Positions 7,843-17,241 of a stretch of 64,000 bases of DNA are shown one piece after another. Under the pieces are notes generated by a model. That model made no database searches and was not told where the DNA came from. It was given only the letters and a program-made list of their open reading frames with translations. How positions within the stretch are numbered: position 1 is the stretch's first letter; each line of letters opens with the position of its first letter. The stretch is from Devosia sp. YIM 151766 (lineage in GTDB: Bacteria; Pseudomonadota; Alphaproteobacteria; Rhizobiales; Devosiaceae): contig NZ_CP127251.1 of assembly GCF_030285925.1 (NCBI RefSeq), forward strand, positions 1,736,001 to 1,800,000, in the 5' to 3' direction. The translations under genes were made by a program, and so were the position numbers.

Positions 7843-8625
7843 CTACCCCGCAATGGCGCCCGGCCCCGGCGTGGCGCCGGGGGGCACCTTGCCCATGATG
7901 ATCATGCCCAGCACTTCGTCCTTGGTGACGTCGCTGGTCCTGGCCTGGCCGACGACCTGGCCGTTCTTCATCACCACCACACGGTCGGCGAGGTCGAAGA
8001 CGTCATGGATGTCGTGGCTGATGAGGAAGATGCCGATGCCATCGGATTTGAGCTGTTTGATCAATTCGCCGACCTGCGCGGTTTCCTGCGGCCCCAGAGC
8101 GGCGGTCGGCTCGTCCATGATCAGGATGCGGGCATTGAACAGGATCGCCCGGGCAATGGCCACCGATTGCCGCTGGCCGCCCGACAGCGCCTTTACCGGC
8201 TCCTTGAAGCGGCGGAAATTGGGATTGAGCCGCCCCATCACTTCCCGCGCCTTGGATTCCATGGCCGCATCGTCGAGCGTGCCCAATGGGGTAATGATCT
8301 CGCGCCCGAGGAACAGATTGGCCGCGGCATCGACATTATCGGCAACGGCGAGCTGCTGATAGATGGTCTCGATACCATAGGCCTTGGCGTCGCGCGGATT
8401 GTTGATCGTCGCGGCCTCGCCATTGATGCGGATTTCGCCCGCATCGCGGCGATAGGCGCCGGAGAGAATCTTGATCAGCGTCGACTTGCCGGCGCCATTA
8501 TGGCCGAGCAGGCCCACGACCTCGCCGCCATGCAGGCTGATGGAGGCATGATCGACCGCGCGGATGCCGCCGAAGGAGATGGAGATATCGGTCATTTCGA
8601 CCATTGGCGTTCTTGTGTCCAACAT
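7843..8625 (-). CDS. xylG: Xylose/sugar ABC transporter, ATP-binding protein (single-domain XylG type)
   Basis: This 260-residue ABC ATPase drives sugar import through the adjacent permease. It has Walker [10 protein letters not shown], signature LSGGQRQS, Walker [12 protein letters not shown] and the switch His in ISHD. It carries one ABC domain, while the E. coli XylG/RbsA type fuses two in about 500 residues; this one presumably works as a homodimer. The ATG at 8625 has AGGAG eight bases upstream. It follows xylH by 11 bp in the operon xylF-xylH-xylG, probably controlled by the divergent ROK regulator. Confidence 0.88.
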   Translation of the reverse strand: MLDTRTPMVEMTDISISFGGIRAVDHASISLHGGEVVGLLGHNGAGKSTLIKILSGAYRRDAGEIRINGEAATINNPRDAKAYGIETIYQQLAVADNVDAAANLFLGREIITPLGTLDDAAMESKAREVMGRLNPNFRRFKEPVKALSGGQRQSVAIARAILFNARILIMDEPTAALGPQETAQVGELIKQLKSDGIGIFLISHDIHDVFDLADRVVVMKNGQVVGQARTSDVTKDEVLGMIIMGKVPPGATPGPGAIAG

Positions 8626-8636
8626 GAGCGCGACTC

Positions 8637-9956
8637 CTAATTCTTGTTCCGGCGGTACAGCGTGTCCAGCCACACCGCGAAGACCAGAACGGCACCGACG
8701 ACAATCGACTGCAAGGGGCTGTCCATGCCCATCAGCACCATGCCCGATTGCAGCGATTGCATGACCAGCGCGCCCAGCAGCGCCCCGGCGACCGTGCCGA
8801 CGCCGCCGGCCAGCGAGGTGCCGCCGATGACCGCCGCCGCGATGACATAGAGCTCGTCCAGAGTCCCCAGCGCATTGGTCGCCGCATTGAGGCGGGCGGA
8901 GGCGATGGCGGCGGCGATGGCGCAGAGCGCGCCCATCAGCATGAAGATCTTGACCGTCACCCAGCGGGTATTGATGCCGGCCAGCTCGGCCGCTTCCGGA
9001 TTGCCGCCCATGGCATAGACATAGCGGCCGAAACGGGTGCGGGTGGTCAGGAAGGTCATGGCCGCGCCGACGCCCAGCGCGATCAGCACCGGAATGGCGA
9101 TGCCATGGGCGATGAACAGCCCGCCTTCGGGCACCGCGATGTCGTTCGCGGCGGCGAAATTCTCGGCGATGCGCACCGGCCAGGGATAGGCATTGACCAC
9201 GGCGACCGCGCCGATGGCGGCACCGCAGCCGATCACCGCCAGGGTGATTTCGGCCCAGACCGGACGCTGGGGGAAATTGAAACGGCGGCGCTGGCGGCGG
9301 CCGAGATAGAGCCCGATAATGATGGCGGCGCAGGCGATGACGGCCACGACCCAGCTCCACATAGCGCCGATGGCGCCGAACGGGCCGCCGCCCATGAGCT
9401 GGAACTTGGTGTCCATCGGGGCGACCGTGCGGCCGGCGGTGACCCACCAGGCGGCGCCGCGCCAGACCAGATAGCCGCCCAGGGTGACGATGAAGGCCGG
9501 CACCTTGAGATAGGCGATGATCGAGCCCTGCAACGCGCCGATCAGGACGCCGACGCCGATGCCGGTGGCGAGCGAGAGCACCCAGATCATCGGATGGCCA
9601 AGCCCCAGGCCGAACTGCACCGGCAGGATCTGCGTCTGCATGACGCCCATAACCATGCCGACCAGGCCCAGAATGGAGCCAACCGACAGGTCGATATTGC
9701 GGGTGACGATGACCAGCACCATGCCGGTGACCATGACCGCCACCGAGGCGGTCTGCACCGACAGGTTCCACAGGTTTCGCGGCGTGAGGAACAGGCCGCC
9801 GGAGAAAATATTGAACCCCACCCAGATAATGGCCAGCGCGCCGATCATGCCGAGGAGACGGGTATCGACCTCGGTGGCGCTCAGGAATCGCTGCAGGGGA
9901 TTTTGCGCAAAGCTGCTCGGATGCGCGGGGGTCGTCATGGCGTGCTGCTCTGCCAT
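8637..9956 (-). CDS. xylH: Xylose/sugar ABC transporter permease (XylH type)
   Basis: This 439-residue inner-membrane permease has about ten or more hydrophobic segments. Branched-chain-transporter-superfamily signatures include [29 protein letters not shown] (the cytoplasmic loop that contacts the ATPase) and [12 protein letters not shown]. The length and long central region match XylH rather than the shorter RbsC. ATG at 9956 with GGGAG upstream. It lies between xylF and xylG; a strong stem-loop sits in the 206-bp gap to xylF. Confidence 0.9.
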   Translation of the reverse strand: MAEQHAMTTPAHPSSFAQNPLQRFLSATEVDTRLLGMIGALAIIWVGFNIFSGGLFLTPRNLWNLSVQTASVAVMVTGMVLVIVTRNIDLSVGSILGLVGMVMGVMQTQILPVQFGLGLGHPMIWVLSLATGIGVGVLIGALQGSIIAYLKVPAFIVTLGGYLVWRGAAWWVTAGRTVAPMDTKFQLMGGGPFGAIGAMWSWVVAVIACAAIIIGLYLGRRQRRRFNFPQRPVWAEITLAVIGCGAAIGAVAVVNAYPWPVRIAENFAAANDIAVPEGGLFIAHGIAIPVLIALGVGAAMTFLTTRTRFGRYVYAMGGNPEAAELAGINTRWVTVKIFMLMGALCAIAAAIASARLNAATNALGTLDELYVIAAAVIGGTSLAGGVGTVAGALLGALVMQSLQSGMVLMGMDSPLQSIVVGAVLVFAVWLDTLYRRNKN

Positions 9957-10014
9957 CGAAATCTCCCGAAAAAAACGACGCGCCGCAGAAACAGAGCGCG
10001 GTCCGATTCAGAAA

Positions 10015-10038
10015 TGCCGCGGCGCGAACGCCGCGGCA
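10015..10038 (-). promoter_or_regulatory. Intercistronic stem-loop with UUCG tetraloop
   Basis: On the minus-strand mRNA, TGCCGCGGCG and CGCCGCGGCA form a perfect 10-bp stem closed by a TTCG loop. It lies between the xylF stop and the xylH start and has no T-tract. Such hairpins after the binding-protein gene of an ABC operon commonly protect the upstream message from 3' decay and allow high binding-protein levels (as known for malE). That function is inferred here. Confidence 0.7.
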
Positions 10039-10162
10039 CCTCAAACCAGTCTATATGGTTTCAGTCCGAAGCGGCATAGGGTCCGAAGACTGCCAATGCC
10101 GCCCCGCCATTTACTTTCGCCTCGCTTGCGGAAAGCCGTTTCCGGCCTTGCCGCGCGCTGGA

Positions 10163-11197
10163 TTAGTCACACGCGGCGACCGAGCCGGCAGCAACGCCCT
10201 GGCAAACCACGTCCTTGGACACCCAGCCGGCGTCGATGACGACGTTGAGATTGTCCTGGGTGACGGCGACAGGGGCGATGAAGAAGGCGTTCATCTCCAC
10301 GCCCTTCGGGCCGCCGGCGAAGGGCACCACGCCGGTGACTTCGTCGAGCGCCTTGCCGCCAGCCAGTTCGAGGGCCACTTCAGCGGCCTTCTTGCCCAGT
10401 TCGCGAGCGTCCTTCCACACCGACACGGTCTGCGTGCCGAGCGCGATGCGGTTGAGGGCGGCGTGGTCGCCGTCCTGGCCCGAGACCGGCACGGAACCGG
10501 CCAGGCCCTGCGCCGCCAGCGCCGCGATGGCGCCGCCGGCAGTGCCGTCATTGGAGGCGACGACAGCGTCGACTTCGTTGTTGTTGGCGGTCAGGAACTG
10601 CTCCATGTTGCTCTGTGCAACTTCCGGATTCCAGTTCTCGGTATAGGCTTCGCCGACATTCTTGATGGTGCCGGCATCGATGCCGGCCTGGAGCACTTCC
10701 ATCTGGCCTTCGAACAGGAAGTCGGCGTTCGGATCGGCCGAATTGCCCTTGATGAAGACGAAATTGCCTTCCGAAACCACGGCGGCAACGCCAGCGGCCT
10801 GCAGACGCCCGACTTCCTTGTTGTCGAAGGTCAGGTAGAAGACATCGGGATTTTCGATCAGGCGGTCATAGCCGACCACCGGAATACCCTCGGCAACGGC
10901 GGCGGCCACGGCCGGACCGACGGCGTCGCTGTCCTGCGACAGGACGATGATGGCATCGGCGCCCTGGCTGATCAGGCTTTCGATGTCGGTGAGCTGCTTG
11001 GACGCGGACGACTGCGCGTCAGCGGAGATATATTGTGCGCCGGCGGCATCGAGCACAGCCTTGATGGCGCCTTCGTCGGTCTTCCAGCGCTCTTCCTGGA
11101 AATTGTTCCAGGAGACGCCGACAACCACCTGATCCTGCGCGATCGCCGACCCGAACAGCACGGTCGAGGCAAGCAGCACAGCTGCGAACTTGTTCAT
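10163..11197 (-). CDS. xylF: D-xylose-type periplasmic substrate-binding protein
   Basis: This 344-residue periplasmic protein has a signal peptide ending [11 protein letters not shown] (cut near residue 20). The mature part is a type I periplasmic-binding fold: [60 protein letters not shown] and VSGQDGD. These match XylF, so D-xylose is the likely ligand, though other pentoses or glucose are possible. ATG at 11197 has GGAGGA six bases upstream. It is the first gene of xylFHG, divergent from the ROK regulator. Confidence 0.92.
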   Translation of the reverse strand: MNKFAAVLLASTVLFGSAIAQDQVVVGVSWNNFQEERWKTDEGAIKAVLDAAGAQYISADAQSSASKQLTDIESLISQGADAIIVLSQDSDAVGPAVAAAVAEGIPVVGYDRLIENPDVFYLTFDNKEVGRLQAAGVAAVVSEGNFVFIKGNSADPNADFLFEGQMEVLQAGIDAGTIKNVGEAYTENWNPEVAQSNMEQFLTANNNEVDAVVASNDGTAGGAIAALAAQGLAGSVPVSGQDGDHAALNRIALGTQTVSVWKDARELGKKAAEVALELAGGKALDEVTGVVPFAGGPKGVEMNAFFIAPVAVTQDNLNVVIDAGWVSKDVVCQGVAAGSVAACD

Positions 11198-11223
11198 AAA
11201 TCTGTCCTCCCATGGGGCAGTAC

Positions 11224-11310
11224 ATTGCCCGAAAAGCAAGCTGGACGGCCGCCTTGCAGGCTGCCTCCCCCTTGCGCCCTGAGCTTTATTTTATTGCTCG
11301 AAAAAAGCTC
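11224..11310. promoter_or_regulatory. Candidate operators in the xylF/xylR divergent region
   Basis: ATTGCCCGAAAA (11224-11235) and ATTGCTCGAAAA (11293-11304) are direct repeats with a 69-bp offset, about seven helical turns. The second sits inside a longer inverted repeat, GAGCTTT (11281-11287) with AAAGCTC (11304-11310). The segment TTTATTTTATTGCTCGAAAA resembles operators of ROK repressors such as Mlc/NagC. The position between the divergent genes fits binding by the ROK protein encoded next door. Confidence 0.5.
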
Positions 11311-11423
11311 TCGCATAGCGCTTGCGGACATGTCAACATCAATTTCGGAATCCAAATTCTGGCGGCTGCAGCTTGCCGGGCAGTGATGTTCAGATGGATG
11401 GCCGGGGTTCAGGGAGTAGGCGG

Positions 11424-12662
11424 TTGACCCGATCCGTCAGCGATAGCGACAGCGTCCGGCGGCAGAACCGGGGCTTGATCCTGGGAGCGCTGCGCGCCAG
11501 CGGGCCGCAATCGCGCACGGCGCTGGCCAGCCTGACCGGACTCAGCCATGCCAGCGTCACCGCCATCATGCAGGACCTGCTGGCCCAGGGGCTGGTGCAG
11601 GAGCTGAGCGCCGTCGAGCGAAGCGACGCCCGCAGCCGTGGGCGGCCGGCGACGCTGGTGGGTTTCCAGCGTTGCGCCGCCTATGTCGCCTTGTTCGAGA
11701 TCGACGTGAACCGGGCGCGGCTATCGCTGGTGGATTATGCCGGCATCTTGGTCGACCGGATGGAAAGCGCCATCACCCCGACCACCTTCCGGGGCGCGCG
11801 GCCCGAGGATTTCCTCGCCGAGAAGCTGGCGGAAATGTCGGCGCGCACGCCCCAGGCATCGGGGACGCTGCGCCGCATCGCCATTTCGGTGCAGGGCATT
11901 CTGGATCGCGATGGCGGAGGCGTCAAATGGTCGCCGATCCCGGGCCTGGCCGGCGCCCCCTTCGCGGCCATTCTCGAAAGCCGCATCGGATTGCCGGTCA
12001 GCCTGCACAAGCGCGGACGCCTGCTGGCCGAGGGCGCCCGCTGGCTCGAAGCAAGCCTGCTGGACGCCAGCGTCGCCACGGTTTTCGTGGGCTCGACCGT
12101 CGCCATGGGCCTCAGCCTGCATGGCCAGATCATGGGACGCGGCGACGACGGCGCTACCGAATTCGGCCATATGAACCACATCCCCAACGGCGCGCTCTGC
12201 CGCTGCGGCATGCGTGGCTGCATCGAGGCCTATGCCGCCGATTACGGCGTGCTGCGCACCGCCTATTCGGTTCCCGAAACCGCCTCCCCTGCCCTCGCGG
12301 TTCCGGCGCAGCAATATGAATCGCTGGTGCAGCGCGCCGAAATGGGCGAGCGCACCGCTACCCATGGCTTCAACCTGGCGGGCCGCGCCATCGGCTATGG
12401 CCTCGCCCGCATGCTGGCCATGTTCGATCCCTCCCATATCCTGATCGTCGGACCGGGGGCGCGGGCGCTCGGCCTGATGCGGCCGGAAATCGAAAGCGCC
12501 CTGAACGCCTCGCTGGTGTGCAAGATCAACGGCATGCCCAGCATCATGGCGCATCTGGACGAGAAAGAACCGATTTTCCGCGGCCTGATGATGAAGACGC
12601 TGAGCAATATCGACCAGGTCGAATTCGCCGCCCTGACCGCCGCCGAGCGCGCCCGCGGTTAG
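11424..12662 (+). CDS. xylR: ROK-family transcriptional repressor (XylR type)
   Basis: This 412-residue regulator has an N-terminal winged helix (about residues 12-70: QNRGLILGALRASGPQSRTA, LTGLSHASVTAIMQDLL). A sugar-kinase-like ROK domain follows, with the zinc motif CRCGMRGCIEAY and the preceding TEFGHM. Sugar binding would release it from the operators ahead of xylF. Start is taken as TTG at 11424, which has GGGAG upstream; ATG at 11394 is an alternative lacking a ribosome-binding site. It is divergent from xylFHG and convergent with cysNC. Confidence 0.85.
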   Translation: MTRSVSDSDSVRRQNRGLILGALRASGPQSRTALASLTGLSHASVTAIMQDLLAQGLVQELSAVERSDARSRGRPATLVGFQRCAAYVALFEIDVNRARLSLVDYAGILVDRMESAITPTTFRGARPEDFLAEKLAEMSARTPQASGTLRRIAISVQGILDRDGGGVKWSPIPGLAGAPFAAILESRIGLPVSLHKRGRLLAEGARWLEASLLDASVATVFVGSTVAMGLSLHGQIMGRGDDGATEFGHMNHIPNGALCRCGMRGCIEAYAADYGVLRTAYSVPETASPALAVPAQQYESLVQRAEMGERTATHGFNLAGRAIGYGLARMLAMFDPSHILIVGPGARALGLMRPEIESALNASLVCKINGMPSIMAHLDEKEPIFRGLMMKTLSNIDQVEFAALTAAERARG

Positions 12663-12680
12663 TGCAATATACCTGCCGTC

Positions 12681-14567
12681 CTAGAATTTCAGCCAGTCGT
12701 GCAATTGGTCGGCCAGGGCCGCCGGTTCCCATTCGGCGCCATGCAGCACGAATTCGGGATTGCCGGGCACTTCGAAGGGCGAATCGATGCCGGTGAAATT
12801 CCTGATCTCGCCGGCCCGCGCCTTTTTGTAGAGGCCCTTGGGATCGCGCGCCTCGCACACCTCGAGCGGCGTATCGACATAGATTTCGCTGAAGTCGATA
12901 TCGCCGGCGATCTCGCGGGCCAGCCGCCGCTCCTTCTCGAAGGGCGAGATGAACGAGACGAGCACCACCAGGCCGGCATCGGCCATCAGCCGCGCGACCT
13001 CCGCCACGCGGCGGATATTTTCGACCCGCGCCGCCTCGGTGAAGCCCAGATCCTTGTTGAGCCCGTGGCGCACATTGTCGCCATCGAGAATATAGGCGTG
13101 GCGCCCTTCGGCGGTCAGCCGCTTTTCCAGCAGATTGGCGATGGAGGACTTGCCCGAGCCCGACAGGCCGGTGAACCAGACGATGCGCGGCGTCTGGCCT
13201 TTCGAGCGGGCCCGGACCTCGCGGTTCACGTCGAAATTCTGATAGGTCAGATTCTGGGCGCGGCGCAGGCCGAATTCGATGGTCCCGGCCCCCAGCGTGG
13301 CATTGGACAGCCGGTCGATGAGAATGAAGCCGCCGGTCAGCGCATTGGCCGCATAGGCATCGAAGGCAATCGGCTTGTCGGTGGCAATGGTCACCGTGGC
13401 GACCTCGTTGAGATCGAGCTTGGTCGCCGCACTCTGTTCCAGGCTATTGATATTGGTGCGGAACTTGAGGTCGGTGATCGTCGCCGGCACGATCTGCGAG
13501 CCGAGCTTGAGCAGGTAGGACCGGCCCGGAAACGCCGCCTCCTCGTTCATCCAGATCAGCCGCGCCTGCACCTGGTTGGAATATTCCGGCGTCTCGCCGG
13601 GCCGCGCCAGCACATCGCCGCGCGACACATCCACCTCGCGGTCCAGCACCAGGGTCACCGCCTGCCCGGCAATGGCGTGCCCGAGATCGCCGTCCATGGT
13701 GACGATCTTCTTCACTACGGCCGGCTGGCGCGAGGAGGCGATCAGCACTTCGTCGCCGACCGTTATGCTGCCGGCGGCGACGGTGCCGGAAAAGCCGCGA
13801 AAATCGAGATTGGGGCGGTTCACCCGTTGCACCGGAAAGCGGAATTTCCGCGCCGTGCGATCCTCGGCGACGTCGATGGCTTCGAGATAGGGCATCAGGG
13901 CCGGGCCCTTGTGCCATTGCGTATCGGGACTGGGGGCGAGGATATTGTCGCCGCGCAGGGCCGAGACCGGCACCGCCGCCAGCGTCTTGAAACCCAGCGG
14001 CTCGGCAAAGGCGCGATATTCGGCCTCGATCCGCTCGAACACCGCATGATCGTAATCGACCAGGTCGATCTTGTTGACCACCAGCACCACATGTTTCACC
14101 CCGATCAGCGACAGGATGAAGGAATGCCGCCGCGTCTGCGTGAGAACGCCCTTGCGCGCGTCGACCAGCACCAGGGCCAGATCGGCATTGGAGGCGCCAG
14201 TGGCCATGTTGCGGGTATATTGCTCGTGGCCCGGCGTATCGGCGACGATGAATTTGCGCCTCTCGGTCGAGAAGAACCGATAGGCGACGTCGATGGTGAT
14301 CCCCTGCTCCCGCTCGGCGACGAGGCCATCGACCAGCAAGGAGAAATCCACACCCTCATCGCCCACCGGACGATTATGGCTCTCGCGCCTCAGGCTGGCC
14401 AATTGGTCGTCGAGAATGAGCTGGCTGTCATAGAGCAGCCGGCCGATCAGGGTGGATTTGCCGTCATCGACGGAGCCGCAGGTAAGAAACCGCAGCAGCG
14501 ATTTGCCGGTCTGACCGGCGAGCCAGAAATCGAGGTCATTATCCGCAATGGCGCTGGCGAGGGTCAT
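12681..14567 (-). CDS. cysNC: Bifunctional sulfate adenylyltransferase subunit 1 / adenylylsulfate kinase
   Basis: This 628-residue fusion activates sulfate. Residues 1 to about 440 form the GTPase subunit of ATP sulfurylase: P-loop GSVDDGKST, DTPGHEQYTRN, NKIDLVD. From about 455 the APS kinase domain starts, with GLSGSGKSS, DGDNVRHGLNKDLGF and FISPFEKERRLA, making PAPS from APS. CysN-CysC fusion is usual in rhizobia-like Alphaproteobacteria. ATG at 14567 lies two bases after the cysD stop, so both are cotranscribed. cysD itself is frameshifted here. Confidence 0.95.
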   Translation of the reverse strand: MTLASAIADNDLDFWLAGQTGKSLLRFLTCGSVDDGKSTLIGRLLYDSQLILDDQLASLRRESHNRPVGDEGVDFSLLVDGLVAEREQGITIDVAYRFFSTERRKFIVADTPGHEQYTRNMATGASNADLALVLVDARKGVLTQTRRHSFILSLIGVKHVVLVVNKIDLVDYDHAVFERIEAEYRAFAEPLGFKTLAAVPVSALRGDNILAPSPDTQWHKGPALMPYLEAIDVAEDRTARKFRFPVQRVNRPNLDFRGFSGTVAAGSITVGDEVLIASSRQPAVVKKIVTMDGDLGHAIAGQAVTLVLDREVDVSRGDVLARPGETPEYSNQVQARLIWMNEEAAFPGRSYLLKLGSQIVPATITDLKFRTNINSLEQSAATKLDLNEVATVTIATDKPIAFDAYAANALTGGFILIDRLSNATLGAGTIEFGLRRAQNLTYQNFDVNREVRARSKGQTPRIVWFTGLSGSGKSSIANLLEKRLTAEGRHAYILDGDNVRHGLNKDLGFTEAARVENIRRVAEVARLMADAGLVVLVSFISPFEKERRLAREIAGDIDFSEIYVDTPLEVCEARDPKGLYKKARAGEIRNFTGIDSPFEVPGNPEFVLHGAEWEPAALADQLHDWLKF

Positions 14568-14569
14568 GG

Positions 14570-15479
14570 TCAGAAATACCCTTCCTGCTTTTTCTTTTCC
14601 ATCGAGCCGGCAGAATCGCTGTCGATCAGCCGCCCTTCCCGCTCGGAAGCGCGACTGGCCTGCATTTCCATGATGATCGCGGGCAGGTCGGTGGCGGGTG
14701 AGCGGATGGCCCCGGTCAGCGGATAGCAGCCCAGCGTGCGGAACCGCACCACTTCCTCGCCCGGGTTCTCGCCCGGCGCCAGCGGCAGCCTGTCGTCATC
14801 CACCATGATCAGCGTGCCGCCCCGCTCGACCACCGGACGCGGCCGGGCGAAATAAAGCGGCACGATAGGAATGTTTTCCGAATAGATATAGGTCCACACA
14901 TCCAGCTCGGTCCAGTTCGAGATCGGGAACACCCGCATGCTCTCGCCCGGATTGAGCCTGGTATTGAAGGTGCGCCACAGCTCCGGCCGCTGGTTCTTGG
15001 GGTCCCAGGCATGGCGGGCATTGCGATGGGAAAACACCCGCTCCTTGGCGCGCGACTTTTCCTCGTCCCGCCGCGCCCCGCCGATGGCCGCATCATATTG
15101 CCCGGCATTGAGCGCCTGCCGCAGGGGCCGCGGTCTTCATGATGTCGGTATAGCGCGACGACCCGTGATCGAACGGATTGATCCCGTCCCGCACCCCATC
15201 CTGGTTGGTATGGGTGATGAGTTCGAACCCGTATTCGGCAGCGATCTTGTCGCGAAAGGCGATCATTTCGCGGAATTTGAAAGTGGTGTCCACATGCAGC
15301 AGCGGGAACGGGATGCGGCTGGGAAAGAACGCCTTGCGCGCCAGATGCAGCAGGACGCTCGAATCCTTGCCGATCGAATACATCATCACCGGCCGCTCGA
15401 AGCTCGCCGCAACCTCGCGGAGGATTTCTATGCTTTCGGCTTCCAGCGCCTGCAAATGCGTCAATCGGTTCTGCGTCAC
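14570..15479 (-). pseudogene. cysD: Sulfate adenylyltransferase subunit 2 with a one-base frameshift
   Basis: CysD catalyses adenylation of sulfate together with CysN. The first part, from GTG at 15479 ([15 protein letters not shown]), shows [33 protein letters not shown] and NPFDHG. It ends in a wrong tail after DIMKTAA. The other frame then continues at once with [37 protein letters not shown] and SNWTELDVW to the stop at 14570. One extra base in the GGGG run at 15124-15127 explains the break; removing it restores about 302 residues, the normal length. Either a sequencing error or a recent mutation. Confidence 0.9.
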
Positions 15480-15770
15480 GGTTCTCGCCCCGGTCGGGCC
15501 ACGCCGCCGGCATGGCATTCAGGCGTCGTAAATACCGCCTCGCCGCCTCCCGATTCAAGCCTGAAAGCGCTGGAAATGCTGGGGTTACAATGGCTTGGAG
15601 CAAATTAGTGCGGCATTGCATCCGCAGATGTGAAAGGCCTCCAAACCACGATACGCAAGGTGATTGCCGGATGCGCCGATGGCCGCCTGGAGAGAATAAA
15701 AGTTCCGCGCCCCCATCGCCACGGATCGACTTGCCGGTCAAGGCAAGTCGATGCTAAAGGCCATGGCGAG
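15480..15770. other. Intergenic region upstream of cysD with hairpin
   Basis: No gene is supported. It must hold the cysD promoter, which I could not place. ATCGACTTGCC (15725-15735) and GGCAAGTCGAT (15742-15752) form a perfect 11-bp stem with a 6-base loop, ending 18 bp before tRNA-Thr. There is no T-tract on either strand, so an operator or structural role is as likely as termination. Confidence 0.5.
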
Positions 15771-15846
<76 letters not shown>

Positions 15847-15864
15847 GAAAATCCCGTGAAATTT

Positions 15865-16776
15865 TCAGGCGCGTTTTCTCGTAGGCGGCCGCTTGGCGCG
15901 GTTTTCGCGGATGAAGATGATAAAGCCCGAGGCGATGATGATGGTCGCGCCGATAAGGGTCATCGGGCGGGGAAGATCGCCGAAGAACAGATAGCCAAGC
16001 ACGATCGCCCAGGGCAGCAAGGTATATTGCAGCGGCGCGACGATGGCCGCATCGGCCAGTTTGACGGCGCGATTGACGCAGATATGGGCCAGCATGGCAA
16101 CGACGCCCAGCGTTCCGAGAAGAACGAAATCGCCGGCCGTGGGCGTGACCCAGCCAAAGGGGGTCAGAATCAGTCCGGCGACCAATGCGCCCCCGATCTG
16201 GAAGAACACCAGCACCGTGTCGGGCGTGCCGCGCAGGGTGCGGCCGGTGATGACCATCAGCGCGAAGGCCAGCGTACCGACCACCGAAACCAGGATGGCG
16301 AGCGGATTGACTTCGCCCGAGGGCGCCAGGGCGATCAATACGCCGATAAAGCCGATGGCTATGGCGGCCCAGCGGATGGCGCCGACTTTTTCCCGCAAGA
16401 GGAAGGGCGAGAGCGCCGCGACATAGATGGGCGCGGCCAGCCAATAAGTCATGACATCGGCCAGCGGCAGGTAATAGACCGCCCAGTAGAAGCAGAAGAC
16501 CTCGGCGGTGGAAAACACCACGCGGGCGAATTGCAGCCATGGACGCTCGGCGGAAAAGATCGGGCCGATGCCGGATTTCACCAGGAAAGGCAGCAGGATG
16601 ACCAGCGCCACGGCAGAGCGCAGCAGCAGGACCTGGCCGACCGAATAGGAGGCGACCAGATATTTGCCCACCGCGTCATTGACCGCGAACAGGAACATGC
16701 CGGCCAGCATGACCAGCACTCCCAGCCGGGCGGGCGACATGGCGGAAAGGCCGGAGCCGGTATTGACGCTGGACAT
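15865..16776 (-). CDS. EamA/DMT-superfamily inner-membrane transporter
   Basis: This 303-residue protein has about ten hydrophobic segments arranged as two EamA repeats (roughly residues 10-140 and 155-290). Motifs include FAVNDAVGKYLVA in the first repeat and APLQYTLLPWAIVLGYLFFGD in the second. DMT proteins export or exchange small metabolites; the substrate cannot be read from sequence. ATG at 16776 has GGAG upstream. That start overlaps the stop of a 34-residue reading frame (TGATG), suggesting translational coupling. Confidence 0.88.
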   Translation of the reverse strand: MSSVNTGSGLSAMSPARLGVLVMLAGMFLFAVNDAVGKYLVASYSVGQVLLLRSAVALVILLPFLVKSGIGPIFSAERPWLQFARVVFSTAEVFCFYWAVYYLPLADVMTYWLAAPIYVAALSPFLLREKVGAIRWAAIAIGFIGVLIALAPSGEVNPLAILVSVVGTLAFALMVITGRTLRGTPDTVLVFFQIGGALVAGLILTPFGWVTPTAGDFVLLGTLGVVAMLAHICVNRAVKLADAAIVAPLQYTLLPWAIVLGYLFFGDLPRPMTLIGATIIIASGFIIFIRENRAKRPPTRKRA

Positions 16777-16880
16777 CAGATTTCTCCGCCGGCATTCGGC
16801 GCGCCGCACCAGGCAGTCTCATCCCCGCCGACGATGGAGATGGCATCGGTCGCCACCATCGGCCCCAGGCCCAGCAACAT
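16776..16880 (-). CDS. Possible 34-aa leader peptide overlapping the EamA start
   Basis: A short frame begins MLLGLGPMVATDAISIVG and ends APNAGGEI. AGGAGAG lies at good spacing before its ATG, and its TGA shares one base with the EamA ATG. The strong ribosome-binding site and the overlap suggest it is translated and couples translation of the transporter. No known family is recognised. It could be a regulatory leader or the rump of an upstream gene. Confidence 0.4.
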   Translation of the reverse strand: MLLGLGPMVATDAISIVGGDETAWCGAPNAGGEI

Positions 16881-17241
16881 GATCAGGTCTCTCCTTCATG
16901 GGCGCGATCGACAAGCTGAACACGCCAAATATTTCAGGGTTTTCAGGCGCATATTGCGGCGCCGCAAGTGAGTTTTCTGGACAATCGCTTAAATGATGGC
17001 TTATGTCCAACCAGGTTTCCGCCGACATTCTGCGAGGGGTCTAAGACGCCGTGGAAGGCACTCCCTTTCCAATCCTGCCTGGCCATGCGCGCTATGCGGC
17101 CCGCCCGGAAGACCCGTGCTCAAAGTGGCGGCGCTCCGGCACAGGCCCGCTCCGGCCAGCGTCAATATCGCCTATGCACTCATGGCCCGCGAACGTCCCG
17201 GCCCCCGCGCCAATAGGGCGAATCCGAAAGGCTGATTGTTG
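16881..17241. other. Divergent intergenic region
   Basis: No convincing gene lies in these 361 bp; short frames here lack ribosome-binding sites. A perfect 14-bp palindrome, TTGCGGCGCCGCAA, sits at 16954-16967 between the divergent EamA and denD-like genes and could be an operator. No clear -35/-10 pair was identified. Confidence 0.4.

Noticed and set aside
12699..14726. 675-codon plus-strand open frame opposite cysNC
   Set aside because: It is the antisense shadow of a clear CysN-CysC fusion in GC-rich DNA. Its translation is low-complexity (many G, R, H, D) and has no family features.
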